Positions 38,808 to 52,820 of a stretch of DNA of 64,000 bases are shown piece by piece. Position 1 is the first letter of the stretch. Every line of letters begins with the position of its first letter. The DNA is from Eulemur rufifrons (taxonomy: Eukaryota; Chordata; Mammalia; Primates; Lemuridae): positions 302,001-366,000 of the forward strand of contig NW_027182874.1 in assembly GCF_041146395.1 (NCBI RefSeq), given 5' to 3'. The position numbers and the translations under genes are program-made. The notes beneath the pieces were generated by a model, which saw nothing but the letters and a program-made list of their open reading frames with translations, did no database searches and was not told where the DNA came from.

Positions 38808-40470
38808 ATAAACAATACCTCTAACAGATAATCCTAACCCTGAACATAACACCCAACCCTGTTCCTATTTCTCCCCTTAACACGTAAACCTCACCGTGCG
38901 CCTAACTTTAACCTCTTATCCTAACGTTAATGCATAACCCATTCCCTGAGAACAACCCCTATCCCATAATTCTAACCCTATCTCCTAGTCATCACTGGAA
39001 CACCTAATCCCTAACCCTAATTCTAAACCGCTAACCCTAACCGGAACCCTACCTACAACCCTAACACTGACAGTAACCCTTACTTCTAACCCCAACGCTA
39101 TGCCTAACAAAAACCCTAACCCTTCACCCAAAGCCCTAAGCCTTACGCTAACCCTTAACCCTAATCCTAATCCTAACCATTAAACCTAACCCTAGCTCTT
39201 AAAGCTAACCCTAAACCTTACCCTCACGACTAGACCTAACCCTGACACTAACCTAACACCTAACCCTAACCAGAACCCCTAAAGCTAACCCTGAACCCTA
39301 TCCCTAACCCTAGCAGTAAACTTTAACCCTAAACCTAAGCCCAACCCATAACCCTAATCCTATCCTTTTACCCTAAAACTAACCCCTATACCTAACCCTT
39401 ACTCTAACCCCAATCCTAATTCTAATCATACCCCTTCATAAAACACGAACTCCTAACCTCTAACCCTAACACTAACCAAAAATCCTAATCGCTAATCCCT
39501 AACCCTAACGCTTAACCTTTACCCTAACCGTTAACCCTCACCCTAATTCTTAACACTGACCCTAACCTTAACCTTTAACTCTAAGCCTAACCATTAACCC
39601 TACAGTAAGGAAGACCCTTAATGCTAATGGGATCCCTTTTCCCTAACCCTAACACTACAGCTAAAAATAACCCTAACCTTTGATCCTTAAACCTAACCCC
39701 TAACACTTACTTTAACCCCAAACCCTAACCCTAATCCTAAGCATTAAACCTAACCCTATCTCTTAACCCTAACCCTAGCCCTTACCCTAACGTCTAGTTC
39801 TAATCCTAAATCTAACCTCCCGCTAATCCTAACCTTAAGCCCTAATGCTAACGCTAACCCTGAACCCTAAACCTACCCGTAACCCTTAACACTAACCCTA
39901 TCCGTGAACTTTAACCCCGACCCTAACCATTACCCGCACCCAAGCATTTAACCCTGACCCTAACCCTAATCCTTAATGATAACCCTAACACTAAACCCTA
40001 ACCCTAAGCCCAACACTTAACCCTAATCCTATCCCTTAACCCTAACCCTAACCCTAACCCTAATGCTAACCCCTAAACGTAACCCTAACCGTGAACAGTA
40101 AACCTAACCCTAACCTCTAACACAAACCATAGCACATAACTCTAACCCTAAAACTAACCCTAACCCTAGCCCTAACCCTAAACCCTAACTCTTAACCTTA
40201 ACCCTAAGCGTTAACTCTCACGCTAACCTTTAATCCTAACCCTAATCCTAATCTTCAACCCTAAACCTAACACTTAACCCTAACCCTGTACCAAACCCTA
40301 ACCCCTCATCTTAACCCTAACCTTAAACCTCAACCCTAAACCAAAGTGTAACCGTTAAATCTAAGAGTAACCTTTAACCCTAACCGTAATCCCTAAGCCT
40401 AAGCCCTCACCCTAACACTAAACTTCATCCTTAACCCTAACCATAACCCTAACCCTAAATCTAATTCTCA

Positions 40471-40658
40471 GACTTCTTGCTTTCTTAGAGTTTAGAAAGC
40501 CTGCAATCCTCCCACGCCATGTGTGAAAGGAGGCTCTGCCACAGTGTCCTGCATGAAACCCAGAGGCCCATACACTGCTTGCGGTAGAGTGGGTTCCCAG
40601 CGACCATCACAGACACCTAACTTTGCCTCCTAGGGCATACAGGGCCCGTGCCCTAAGC
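40471..40658 (-). repeat. Non-telomeric island ii, copy 3
   Basis: Length is 188 bp. A private change, cactgcttgcgg, sits where other copies have cactgcgtgcgg. Confidence 0.87.
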
Positions 40659-41430
40659 ATAAACCCTACCCCTCACCCATAAGCCTAACCCACAACATAA
40701 CACCTAACCCTCATCCTACTGCTCACCTTAACAGGTAAACCTCACCATAACCCTAACTTTAACCCCATATCTTAACGTTAATGCATGACACCCTGAGAAC
40801 AAGCCCTATACCGTCATTATAACCCTACCTCCTAGCTATAACCGTAACACCTAATCCCTAATTCTGAAGCGCCAACCCTAACCTTAACCCGACCAACAAC
40901 ACTAACACTAACCCTAACCCCTTACCCTAACCCTACGCCTAAAAGTAACCCTAACCGTTGATCCTTCGTCATAACCCCTAACCTTAACCCTAACCCTTAA
41001 CCTATTCCCAATCCTAACCATTAAACAGAACCCTAACTCTTAACCCTAACCCTAACCTTTACCCTAATGCCTAGAGATCTAACCCCAACACCGACCTACA
41101 GTTAACACTAACCCCAACCCCTAATGCTAACCTTAAACCTGAACCAAGCTCCTAACCCTTAACTCTAACACTATCCCTAACCCCTAAGCCTAACCCCAAC
41201 TGTTAACCCTCTAACCCTCACCCTGAATCCTAATCCTATCCCTTAACCCTAACTGCTAACACTAACGCTAACTCCAACCCTAAACCTTACCCTGGCCCCC
41301 TAACCCAGACTTAACACCTTACCCCTAACACTAACTCTAACCCTAACCACTAATCCCTAGCACCTAACCCTGACTCGAAACCTAACCCCTAACACGAAAA
41401 ACCCTAACCCCAACCCCAACCCTAATTCTC

Positions 41431-41608
41431 ACACTACTTCCATTCCCAGAGTGAAGCAAGCCTACAATACAGCCATGCCATGTGTGAGATGAGGCTCCGC
41501 CTGAGTCCTGCATGGAGGTCCTGTCCGAAGGCCCAGGGAATGATGTTGTGCTTTCGTGGTGACTCCGACCGCACCCCTCTCACCGTAGATTAACCAGGTC
41601 CTGTGCCC
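41431..41608 (-). repeat. Non-telomeric island iii, copy 3
   Basis: Length is 178 bp. It reads ggtcctgtccgaagg, a form shared with the copies at 44919 and 57327. Other copies have ggtcctctcccaagg. Confidence 0.86.
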
Positions 41609-42133
41609 TTAAACTGACCGCTAAAGCTAAGCCCTACCACCAACGCTAACCCCTGACCCTGAACCTAAGCCCCGAGCCTAAAGCCCAACATTAATTCTAG
41701 ACCCTTACCCTAAACCTAATCCCTAACCCTAATGCTAACCCCTAAACCCAACCCTAACCGTGAACAGTAAACCTAACCCTAACCCCTAACACAAACCATA
41801 GCACATAACTCTAACCCTAAATCTAACCCTAAGCCTAACCGTAAACCCTAACTCTTAACCTTAACCCTAAGTGTTAACTCTCACGCTAACCTTTAATCCT
41901 AACCCTAATCCTAATCTTCAACCCTAAACCTAACACTTAACCCTAAACGTCTACCAAACCCTAACCCCTCATCTTAACCCTAACCGTAAACCTCAACCCT
42001 AAACCGAACTGTAACCGTTAAACCTAAGAGTAACCTTTAACCCTAACCCTAATCCCTAACCTTAAGCCCTCACCCTAACACTAAACTTCATCCTTAACCC
42101 TAACCAGAATCCTAACCCTAAATCTTATTCTCA

Positions 42134-42326
42134 GACTTCTTGCTTTCTTAGAGTTTAGAAAGCCGGCAATCCTCCCATGCCATGCGTGAAAGGAGGCTCT
42201 ACCACTGTGTCCTGCATGAAACCCACGGGCCCATACCCAGAGTATGATAGAGTGGGTTCCCGGGTACAATCCCAGCCCCCTAAACTCCCCCGCCCGCCCA
42301 ATGCAGACAGGGCCCGTGCGCTAAGC
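42134..42326 (-). repeat. Non-telomeric island i, copy 5
   Basis: Length is 193 bp: one C is missing from the C tract. That loss shortens the minus-strand open frame seen in 194-bp copies, which argues against coding selection. Confidence 0.87.
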
Positions 42327-43958
42327 ATAAACAATACCTTTAACAGATAACCCTAACCCTGAACATAACACCCAACCCTGTTCCTATTTCTCCCCTTAAC
42401 ACGTAAACCTCACCGTGAGCCTAACTTTAACCTCTTATCCTAACATTAATGCATAACCCATTCCCTGAGAACAACCCCTATCCCATAATTCTAACCCTAT
42501 CTCCTAGTCATCACTGTGACACCTAATCCCTAACCCTAATTCTAAACCGCTAACCCTAACCGTAACCCTACCTACACCCCTAACACTGACAGTAACCCTT
42601 ACTTCTAACCCCAACGCTATGCCTAACAAAAACCCTAACCCTTCACCCAAACCCCTAAGCCTTACCCTAACCCTTAACCCTAATCCTAATCCTAACCATT
42701 AAACCTAACCCTAGCTCTTAAAGCTAACCCTAAACCTTACCCTCACGACTAGACCTAACCCTGACACTAACCTAACACCTAACCCTAACCAGAACCCCTA
42801 AAGCTAACCCTGAACCCTATCCCTAACCCTAGCAGTAAACTTTAAACCTAAACCTAAGCCCAACCCATAACCCTAATCCTATCCTTTTACCCTAAAACTA
42901 ACCCCTATACCTAACCCTAACTCTAACCCCAATCCTAATTCTAACCATACCCCTTCATAAAACACGAACTCCTAACCTCTAACCCTAACACTAACCAAAA
43001 ATCCTAATCGCTAATCCCTAACCCTAACGCTTAACCTTTACCCTAACCGTTAACCCTCACCCTAACTCTTAACACTCACCCTAACCTTAACCTTTAACTC
43101 TAAGCCTAAACCTTAACCCTACAGTAAGGAAGACCCTTAATGCTAATGGGATCCCTTTTCCCTAACCCTAACACTACAGCTAAAAATAACCCTAACCTTT
43201 GATCCTTAAACCTAACCCCTAACACTTACTTTAACCCCAAACCCTAACCCTAATCCTAAGCATTAAACCTAACCTTATCTCTTAACCCTAACCCTAGCCC
43301 TTACCCTAACGTCTAGTTCTAACCCTAAATCTAACCTCCCGCTAATCCTAACCTTAAGCCCTAATGCTAACGCTAACCCTGAACCCTAAACCTACCCGTA
43401 ACCCTTAACACTAACCCTATCCGTGAACTTTAACCCTGACCCTAACCATTACCCGCACCCAAGCATTTAACCCTGACCCTTACCCTAATCCTTAATGATA
43501 ACCCTAACACTAAACCCTAACCCTAAGCCCAACACTTAACCCTAATCCTATCCCTTAACCCTAACCCTAATGCTAACCCCTAAACGTAACCCTAACCGTG
43601 AACAGTAAACCTAACCCTAACCTCTAACACAAACCATAGCACATAAGTCCAACCCTAAACCTAACCCTAACCCTAACTCTTAACCTTAACCCTAAGGGTT
43701 AACTCTCACGCTAACCTTTAATCCTAACCCTAATCCTAATCTTCAACCCTAAACCTAACACTTAACCCTAACCCTGTACCAAACCCTAACCCCTCATCTT
43801 AACCCTAACCTTAAACCTCAACCCTAAACCAAAGTGTAACCGTTAAATCTAAGAGTAACCTTTAACCCTAACCGTAATCCCTAAGCCTAAGCCCTCACCC
43901 TAACACTAAACTTCATCCTTAACCCTAACCATAACCCTAACCCTAAATCTAATTCTCA

Positions 43959-44146
43959 GACTTCTTGCTTTCTTAGAGTTTAGAAAGCCTGCAATCCTCC
44001 CACGCCATGTGTGAAAGGAGGCTCTGCCACAGTGTCCTGCATGAAACCCAGAGGCCCATACACTGCGTGCGGTAGAGTGGGTTCCCAGCGACCATCACAG
44101 ACACCTAACTTTGCCTCCTAGGGCATACAGGGCCCGTGCCCTAAGC
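43959..44146 (-). repeat. Non-telomeric island ii, copy 4
   Basis: Length is 188 bp, close to the common form of island ii. Island iii follows at 44919. Confidence 0.87.
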
Positions 44147-44918
44147 ATAAACCCTACCCCTCACCCATAAGCCTAACCCACAACATAACACCTAACCCTC
44201 ATCCTACTGCTCACCTTAACAGGTAAACCTCACCATAACCCTAACTTTAACCCCATATCTTAACGTTAATGCATGACACCCTGAGAACAAGCCCTATACC
44301 GTCATTATAACCCTACCTCCTAGCTATAACCGTAACACCTAATCCCTAATTCTGAAGCGCCAACCCTAACCTTAACCCGACCAACAACACTAACACTAAC
44401 CCTAACCCCTTACCCTAACCCTACGCCTAAAAGTAACCCTAACCGTTGATCCTTCGTCATAACCCCTAACCTTAACCCTAACCCTTAACCTATTCCCAAT
44501 CCTAACCATTAAACAGAACCCTAACTCTTAACCCTAACCCTAACCTTTACCCTAATGCCTAGAGATCTAACCCCAACACCGACCTACAGTTAACACTAAC
44601 CCCAACCCCTAATGCTAACCTTAAACCTGAACCAAGCTCCTAACCCTTAACTCTAACACTATCCCTAACCCCTAAGCCTAACCCCAACTGTTAACCCTCT
44701 AACCCTCACCCTGAATCCTAATCCTATCCCTTAACCCTAACTGCTAACACTAACGCTAACTCCAACCCTAAACCTTACCCTGGCCCCCTAACCCAGACTT
44801 AACACCTTACCCCTAACACTAACTCTAACCCTAACCACTAATCCCTAGCACCTAACCCTGACTCGAAACCTAACCCCTAACACGAAAAACCCTAACCCCA
44901 ACCCCAACCCTAATTCTC

Positions 44919-45096
44919 ACACTACTTCCATTCCCAGAGTGAAGCAAGCCTACAATACAGCCATGCCATGTGTGAGATGAGGCTCCGCCTGAGTCCTGCA
45001 TGGAGGTCCTGTCCGAAGGCCCAGGGAATGATGTTGTGCTTTCGTGGTGACTCCGACCGCACCCCTCTCACCGTAGATTAACCAGGTCCTGTGCCC
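44919..45096 (-). repeat. Non-telomeric island iii, copy 4
   Basis: Length is 178 bp. It shares ggtcctgtccgaagg with the copy at 41431. Confidence 0.86.
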
Positions 45097-45621
45097 TTAA
45101 ACTGACCGCTAAAGCTAAGCCCTACCACCAACGCTAACCCCTGACCCTGAACCTAAGCCCCGAGCCTAAAGCCCAACATTAACTCTAGACCCTTACCCTA
45201 AACCTAATCCCTAACCCTAATGCTAACCCCTAAACCCAACCCTAACCGTGAACAGTAAACCTAACCCTAACCCCTAACACAAACCATAGCACATAACTCT
45301 AACCCTAAATCTAACCCTAAGCCTAACCGTAAACCCTAACTCTTAACCTTAACCCTAAGTGTTAACTCTCACGCTAACCTTTAATCCTAACCCTAATCCT
45401 AATCTTCAACCCTAAACCTAACACTTAACCCTAAACGTCTACCAAACCCTAACCCCTCATCTTAACCCTAACCGTAAACCTCAACCCTAAACCGAACTGT
45501 AACCGTTAAACCTAAGAGTAACCTTTAACCCTAACCCTAATCCCTAACCTTAAGCCCTCACCCTAACACTAAACTTCATCCTTAACCCTAACCAGAATCC
45601 TAACCCTAAATCTTATTCTCA

Positions 45622-45814
45622 GACTTCTTGCTTTCTTAGAGTTTAGAAAGCCTGCAATCCTCCCATGCCATGCGTGAAAGGAGGCTCTACCACTGTGTCC
45701 TGCATGAAACCCACGGGCCCATACCCAGAGTATGATAGAGTGGGTTCCCGGGTACAATCCCAGCCCCCTAAACTCCCCCGCCCGCCCAATGCAGACAGGG
45801 CCCGTGCGCTAAGC
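45622..45814 (-). repeat. Non-telomeric island i, copy 6
   Basis: Length is 193 bp. It has the same one-C deletion as copy 5 and differs from it by very few bases (cctgcaatcc versus ccggcaatcc). Confidence 0.87.
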
Positions 45815-47446
45815 ATAAACAATACCTTTAACAGATAACCCTAACCCTGAACATAACACCCAACCCTGTTCCTATTTCTCCCCTTAACACGTAAACCTCA
45901 CCGTGAGCCTAACTTTAACCTCTTATCCTAACATTAATGCATAACCCATTCCCTGAGAACAACCCCTATCCCATAATTCTAACCCTATCTCCTAGTCATC
46001 ACTGTGACACCTAATCCCTAACCCTAATTCTAAACCGCTAACCCTAACCGTAACCCTACCTACACCCCTAACACTGACAGTAACCCTTACTTCTAACCCC
46101 AACGCTATGCCTAACAAAAACCCTAACCCTTCACCCAAACCCCTAAGCCTTACCCTAACCCTTAACCCTAATCCTAATCCTAACCATTAAACCTAACCCT
46201 AGCTCTTAAAGCTAACCCTAAACCTTACCCTCACGACTAGACCTAACCCTGACACTAACCTAACACCTAACCCTAACCAGAACCCCTAAAGCTAACCCTG
46301 AACCCTATCCCTAACCCTAGCAGTAAACTTTAAACCTAAACCTAAGCCCAACCCATAACCCTAATCCTATCCTTTTACCCTAAAACTAACCCCTATACCT
46401 AACCCTAACTCTAACCCCAATCCTAATTCTAACCATACCCCTTCATAAAACACGAACTCCTAACCTCTAACCCTAACACTAACCAAAAATCCTAATCGCT
46501 AATCCCTAACCCTAACGCTTAACCTTTACCCTAACCGTTAACACTCACCCTAAATCTTAACACTAACCCTAACCTTAACCTTTAACTCTAAGCCTAAACC
46601 TTAACCCTACAGTAAGGAAGACCCTTAATGCTAATGGGATCCCTTTTCCCTAACCCTAACACTACAGCTAAAAATAACCCTAACCTTTGATCCTTAAACC
46701 TAACCCCTAACACTTACTTTAACCCCAAACCCTAACCCTAATCCTAAGCATTAAACCTAACCCTATCTCTTAACCCTAACCCTAGCCCTTACCCTAACGT
46801 CTAGTTCTAACCCTAAATCTAACCTCCCGCTAATCCTAACCTTAAGCCCTAATGCTAACGCTAACCCTGAACCCTAAACCTACCCGTAACCCTTAACACT
46901 AACCCTATCCGTGAACTTTAACCCTGACCCTAACCATTACCCGCACCCAAGCATTTAACCCTGACCCTTACCCTAATCCTTAATGATAACCCTAACACTA
47001 AACCCTAACCCTAAGCCCAACACTTAACCCTAATCCTATCCCTTAACCCTAACCCTAATGCTAACCCCTAAACGTAACCCTAACCGTGAACAGTAAACCT
47101 AACCCTAACCTCTAACACAAACCATAGCACATAAGTCCAACCCTAAACCTAACCCTAACCCTAACTCTTAACCTTAACCCTAAGGGTTAACTCTCACGCT
47201 AACCTTTAATCCTAACCCTAATCCTAATCTTCAACCCTAAACCTAACACTTAACCCTAACCCTGTACCAAACCCTAACCCCTCATCTTAACCCTAACCTT
47301 AAACCTCAACCCTAAACCAAAGTGTAACCGTTAAATCTAAGAGTAACCTTTAACCCTAACCGTAATCCCTAAGCCTAAGCCCTCACCCTAACACTAAACT
47401 TCATCCTTAACCCTAACCATAACCCTAACCCTAAATCTAATTCTCA

Positions 47447-47634
47447 GACTTCTTGCTTTCTTAGAGTTTAGAAAGCCTGCAATCCTCCCACGCCATGTGT
47501 GAAAGGAGGCTCTGCCACAGTGTCCTGCATGAAACCCAGAGGCCCATACACTGCGTGCGGTAGAGTGGGTTCCCAGCGACCATCACAGACACCTAACTTT
47601 GCCTCCTAGGGCATACAGGGCCCGTGCCCTAAGC
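47447..47634 (-). repeat. Non-telomeric island ii, copy 5
   Basis: Length is 188 bp, of the common form. The flank about 490 bp downstream carries the rare ccgtagatacttcg shared with unit T10. Confidence 0.87.
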
Positions 47635-48406
47635 ATAAACCCTACCCCTCACCCATAAGCCTAACCCACAACATAACACCTAACCCTCATCCTACTGCTC
47701 ACCTTAACAGGTAAACCTCACCATAACCCTAACTTTAACCCCATATCTTAACGTTAATGCATGACACCCTGAGAACAAGCCCTATACCGTCATTATAACC
47801 CTACCTCCTAGCTATAACCGTAACACCTAATCCCTAATTCTGAAGCGCCAACCCTAACCTTAACCCGACCAACAACACTAACACTAACCCTAACCCCTTA
47901 CCCTAACCCTACGCCTAAAAGTAACCCTAACCGTAGATACTTCGTCATAACCCCTAACCTTAACCCTAACCCTTAACCTATTCCCAATCCTAACCATTAA
48001 ACAGAACCCTAACTCTTAACCCTAACCCTAACCTTTACCCTAATGCCTAGAGATCTAACCCCAACACTGACCTACAGTTAACACTAACCCCAACCCCTAA
48101 TGCTAACCTTAAACCTCAACCAAGCTCCTAACCCTTAACCCTAACACTATCCCTAACCCCTAAGCCTAACCCCAACTGTTAACCCTCTAACCCTCACCCT
48201 GAATCCTAACCCTATCCCTTAACCCTAACCCCTAACCCTAATGCTAACTCCAACACTTAACCTTACCCTGGCCCCCTAACCCAGACTTAACACCTTACCC
48301 CTAACACTAACTCTAACCCTAACCACTAATCCCTAGCACCTAACCCTGACTCGAAACCTAACCCCAAACACGAAAAACCCTAACCCCAACCCCAACCCTA
48401 ATTCTC

Positions 48407-48584
48407 ACACTACTTCCATTCCCAGAGTGAAGCAAGCCTACAATACAGCCATGCCATGTGTGAGATGAGGCTCCGCCTGAGTCCTGCATGGAGGTCCTCT
48501 CCCAAGGCCCAGGGAATGATGTTGTGCTTTCGTGGTGACTCCGACCGCACCCCTCTCACCGCAGATTAACCAGGTCCTGTGCCC
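48407..48584 (-). repeat. Non-telomeric island iii, copy 5
   Basis: Length is 178 bp. It reads caccgcagattaacc where most copies have caccgtagattaacc. The copy at 51936 shares this. Confidence 0.86.
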
Positions 48585-49097
48585 TTAAACTGACCGCTAA
48601 AGCTAAGCCCTACCACCAGCGCTAACCCCTGACCCTGAACCTAAGCCCCGAGCCTAAATCCCAACATTAACTCTAGACCCTTACCCTAAACCTAATCCCT
48701 AACCCTAATGCTAACCCCTAAACCCAACCCTAACCGTGAACAGTAAACCTAACCCTAACCCCTAACACAAATCATAGCACATAACTCTAACCCTAAGCCT
48801 AACCGTAAACCCTAACTCTTAACCTTAACCCTAAGCGTTAACTCTCACGCTAACCTTTAATCCTAATCCTAATCCTAATCTTCAACCCTAAACCTAACTC
48901 TTAACCCTAAACGTCTACCAAACCCTAACCCCTCATCTTAACCCTAACCGTAAACCTCAACCCTAAACCGAACTGTAACCGTTAAACCTAAGAGTAACCT
49001 TTAACCTTAACCCTAATCCCTAACCTTAAGCCCTCACCCTAACACTAAACTTCATCCTTAACCCTAACCAGAATCCTAACCCTAAATCTAATTCTCA

Positions 49098-49291
49098 GAC
49101 TTCTTGCTTTCTTAGAGTTTAGAAAGCCTGCAATCCTCCCATGCCATGCGTGAAAGGAGGCTCTACCACTGTGTCCTGCATGAAACCCACGGGCCCATAC
49201 CCAGAGTATGATAGAGTGGGTTCCCGGGTACAATCCCAGCCCCCTAAACTCCCCCCGCCCGCCTAATGCAGACAGGGCCCGTGCGCTAAGC
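49098..49291 (-). repeat. Non-telomeric island i, copy 7
   Basis: Length is 194 bp with the full C tract and an intact catac/gtatg inverted repeat. Confidence 0.87.
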
Positions 49292-50975
49292 ATAAACAAT
49301 ACCTTTAACAGATAACCCTAACCCTGAACATAACACCCAACCCTGTTCCTATTTCTCCCCTTAACACGTAAACCTCACCGTGCGCCTAACTTTAACCTCT
49401 TATCCTAACGTTAATGCATAACCCATTTCCTGAGAACAACCCCTATCCCATAATTCTAACCCTATCTCCTAGTCATCACTGGAACACCTAATCCCTAACC
49501 CTAATTCTAAACCGCTAACCCTAACCGTAACCCTACCTACAACCCTAACACTGACAGTAACCCTTACTTCTAACCCCAACGCTATGGCTAACAAAAACCC
49601 TAACCCTTGACCCTAACCCTTCACCCTAACCCCTAAGCCTTACCCTAACCCTTAACCTGAATCCTAATCCTAACCATTAAACCTAACCCTAGCTCTTAAA
49701 GCTAACCCTAAACCTTACCCTCACGGCTAGACCTAACCCTGACACTAACCTAACACCTAACACTAACCAGAACCCCTAAAGCTAACCCTGAACACTATCC
49801 CTAACCCTAGCAGTAAACTTTAACCCTAAACCTAAGCCCAACCCGTAACCCTAATCCTATCCTTTTACCCTAAAACTAACCCCTAAACCTAACCCCTATA
49901 CCTCACCCTAACTCTAACCCCAGTCCTAATTCTAACCATACCCCTTCATAAAGCACTAACTCCTAACCGCTAACCCTAACACTAACCAAAAACCCTAATC
50001 ACTAATCCCTAACCCTAACGCTTAACCTTTACCCTAACCGTTAACCCTCACCCTAAATCTTAACACTCACCCTAACCTTAACCTTTAACTCTAAGCCTAA
50101 CCCTTAACCCTACAGTAAGGAAGACCCTTAATGCTAATGGGATCCCTTATCCCTAACCCTAACACTACAGCTAAAAATAACCGTAACCTTTGATCCTTAA
50201 ACCTAACCCCTAACACTTACTTTAACCCCAAAGCCTAACCTTAATACTAATCATTAAATCTAACCCTATCTCTTAACCCTAACGCTAGCCCTTACCCTAA
50301 CGCCTAGATCTAACCCTAAAACTAAGCTACCGCCTAATCTTAACCTTAAGCCCTAAAGGTAACTCTAACATTGAACCCTAAACCTACCCGTAACCCTTAA
50401 CACTAACCCTATCCGTGAACCTTAACCCTGACCCTAACCATTACCCGCACCCAAGCATTTAACCCTGACCCTACCCCTAATCCTTAATGATAACCCTAAC
50501 ACTAAACCCTAACCCTAAGCCCAACACTTAACCCTAATCCTATCCCTTAACCCTAACCCTAACCCTAATGCTTCCCCCTAAACGTAACCCTAACCCTCAC
50601 CAGTAAACCTAACCCTAACCTCTAACACAAACCATAGCACATAACTCTAACCCTAAAACTAACCCTAACCCTAACCCTAACCCTAAACCCTGACTCTTAA
50701 CCTTAACCCTAAGCGTTAACTCTCACGCTAACCTTTAATCCTAACCCTAATCCTAATCTTCAACCCTAAACCTAACACTTAACCCTAACCCTGTACCAAA
50801 CCCTAACCCCTCATCTTAACCCTAACCTTAAACCTCAACCCTAAACCAAAGTGTAACCGTTAAATCTAAGAGTAACCTTTAACCCTAACCGTAATCCCTA
50901 AGCCTAAGCCCTCACCCTAACACTAAACTTCATCCTTAACCCTAACCATAACCCTAACCCTAAATCTAATTCTCA

Positions 50976-51163
50976 GACTTCTTGCTTTCTTAGAGTTTAG
51001 AAAGCCTGCAATCCTCCCACGCCATGTGTGAAAGGAGGCTCTGCCACAGTGTCCTGCATGAAACCCAGAGGCCCATACACTGCGTGCGGTAGAGTGGGTT
51101 CCCAGCGACCATCACAGACACCTAACTTTGCCTCCTAGGGCATACAGGGCCCGTGCCCTAAGC
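50976..51163 (-). repeat. Non-telomeric island ii, copy 6
   Basis: Length is 188 bp, of the common form. Island iii follows exactly 960 bp later. Confidence 0.87.
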
Positions 51164-51935
51164 ATAAACCCTACCCCTCACCCATAAGCCTAACCCACAA
51201 CATAACACCTAACCCTCATCCTACTGCTCACCTTAACAGGTAAACCTCACCATAATCCTAACTTTAACCCCATATCTTAACGTTAATGCATGACACCCTG
51301 AGAACAAGCCCTATACCGTCATTATAACCCTACCTCCTAGCTATAACCGTAACACCTAATCCCTAATTCTGAAGCGCCAACCCTAACCTTAACCCGACCA
51401 ACAACACTAACACTAACCCTAACCCCTTACCCTAACCCTACGCCTAAAAGTAACCCTAACGGTAGATACTTCGTCATAACCCCTAACCTTAACCCTAACC
51501 CTTAACCTATTCCCAATCCTAACCATTAAACAGAACCCTAACTCTTAACCCTAACCCTAACCTTTACCCTAATGCCTAGAGATCTAACCCCAACACCGAC
51601 CTACAGTTAACACTAACCCCAACCCCTAATGCTAACCTTAAACCTGAACCAAGCTCCTAACCCTTAACCCTAACACTATCCCTAACCCCTAAGCCTAACC
51701 CCAACTGTTAACCCTCTAACCCTCACCCTGAATCCTAACCCTATCCCTTAACCCTAACCCCTAACCCTAATGCTAACTCCAACACTTAACCTTACCCTGG
51801 CCCCCTAACCCAGACTTAACACCTTACCCCTAACACTAACTCTAACCCTAACCACTAATCCCTAGCACCTAACCCTGACTCGAAACCTAATCCCTAACAC
51901 GAAAAACCCTAACCCCAACCCCAACCCTAATTCTC

Positions 51936-52113
51936 ACACTACTTCCATTCCCAGAGTGAAGCAAGCCTACAATACAGCCATGCCATGTGTGAGATGAGGC
52001 TCCACCTGAGTCCTGCATGGAGGTCCTCTCCCAAGGCCCAGGGAATGATGTTGTGCTTTCGTGGTGACTCCGACCGCACCCCTCTCACCGCAGATTAACC
52101 AGGTCCTGTGCCA
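51936..52113 (-). repeat. Non-telomeric island iii, copy 6
   Basis: Length is 178 bp. It has ggctccacctgag in place of ggctccgcctgag, and shares caccgcagatt with the copy at 48407. Confidence 0.86.
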
Positions 52114-52626
52114 TTAAACTGACCGCTAAAGCTAAGCCCTACCACCAGCGCTAACCCCTGACCCTGAACCTAAGCCCCGAGCCTAAAGCCCAACATTAAC
52201 TCTAGACCCTTACCCTAAACCTAATCCCTAACCCTAATGCTAACCCCTAAACCCAACCCTAACCGTGAACAGTAAACCTAACCCTAACCCCTAACACAAA
52301 TCATAGCACATAACTCTAACCCTAAGCCTAACCGTAAACCCTAACTCTTAACCTTAACCCTAAGCGTTAACTCTCACGCTAACCTTTAATCCTAACCCTA
52401 ATCCTAATCTTCAACCCTAAACCTAACTCTTAACCCTAAACGTCTACCAAACCCTAACCCCTCATCTTAACCCTAACCGTAAACCTCAACCCTAAACCGA
52501 ACTGTAACCGTTAAACCTAAGAGTAACCTTTAACCTTAACCCTAATCCCTAACCTTAAGCCCTCACCCTAACACTAAACTTCATCCTTAACCCTAACCAG
52601 AATCCTAACCCTAAATCTAATTCTCA

Positions 52627-52820
52627 GACTTCTTGCTTTCTTAGAGTTTAGAAAGCCTGCAATCCTCCCATGCCATGCGTGAAAGGAGGCTCTACCACTG
52701 TGTCCTGCATGAAACCCACGGGCCCATACCCAGAGTATGATAGAGTGGGTTCCCGGGTACAATCCCAGCCCCCTAAACTCCCCCCGCCCGCCTAATGCAG
52801 ACAGGGCCCGGGCGATAAGC
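52627..52820 (-). repeat. Non-telomeric island i, copy 8
   Basis: Length is 194 bp. Its right end is altered (gggcccgggcgataagc), which also removes the usual upstream start of the minus-strand open frame. It heads the second short unit. Confidence 0.87.

Larger units (their letters stand above)
38614..42133 (-). repeat. Telomere-like higher-order unit T4 (i-ii-iii, 3520 bp)
   Basis: Islands start at 38614, 40471 and 41431, with spacings 1857, 960 and 703 bp. Variants such as cacccaaagccctaagcc and gaactttaaccccgacc also occur in unit T9 at 54505, which marks the two as sister copies. Confidence 0.9.
42134..45621 (-). repeat. Telomere-like higher-order unit T5 (i-ii-iii, 3488 bp)
   Basis: Islands start at 42134, 43959 and 44919, with spacings 1825, 960 and 703 bp. 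It is very close to the next unit, T6, and to T10. All have tcttattctcagac before island i, tacacccctaacac and the 1825-bp i-to-ii distance. Confidence 0.9.
45622..49097 (-). repeat. Telomere-like higher-order unit T6 (i-ii-iii, 3476 bp)
   Basis: Islands start at 45622, 47447 and 48407, with spacings 1825, 960 and 691 bp. The last interval is 12 bp (two hexamers) shorter than usual. Near 48785 the segment aaatctaaccct present in other units is missing. T7 shares this deletion. Confidence 0.9.
49098..52626 (-). repeat. Telomere-like higher-order unit T7 (i-ii-iii, 3529 bp)
   Basis: Islands start at 49098, 50976 and 51936, with spacings 1878, 960 and 691 bp. It carries a distinctive set of variants (acggctagacc, ccagtcctaattc and aaaggtaactctaacattg). 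These recur in the short unit T8 that follows. Confidence 0.9.
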
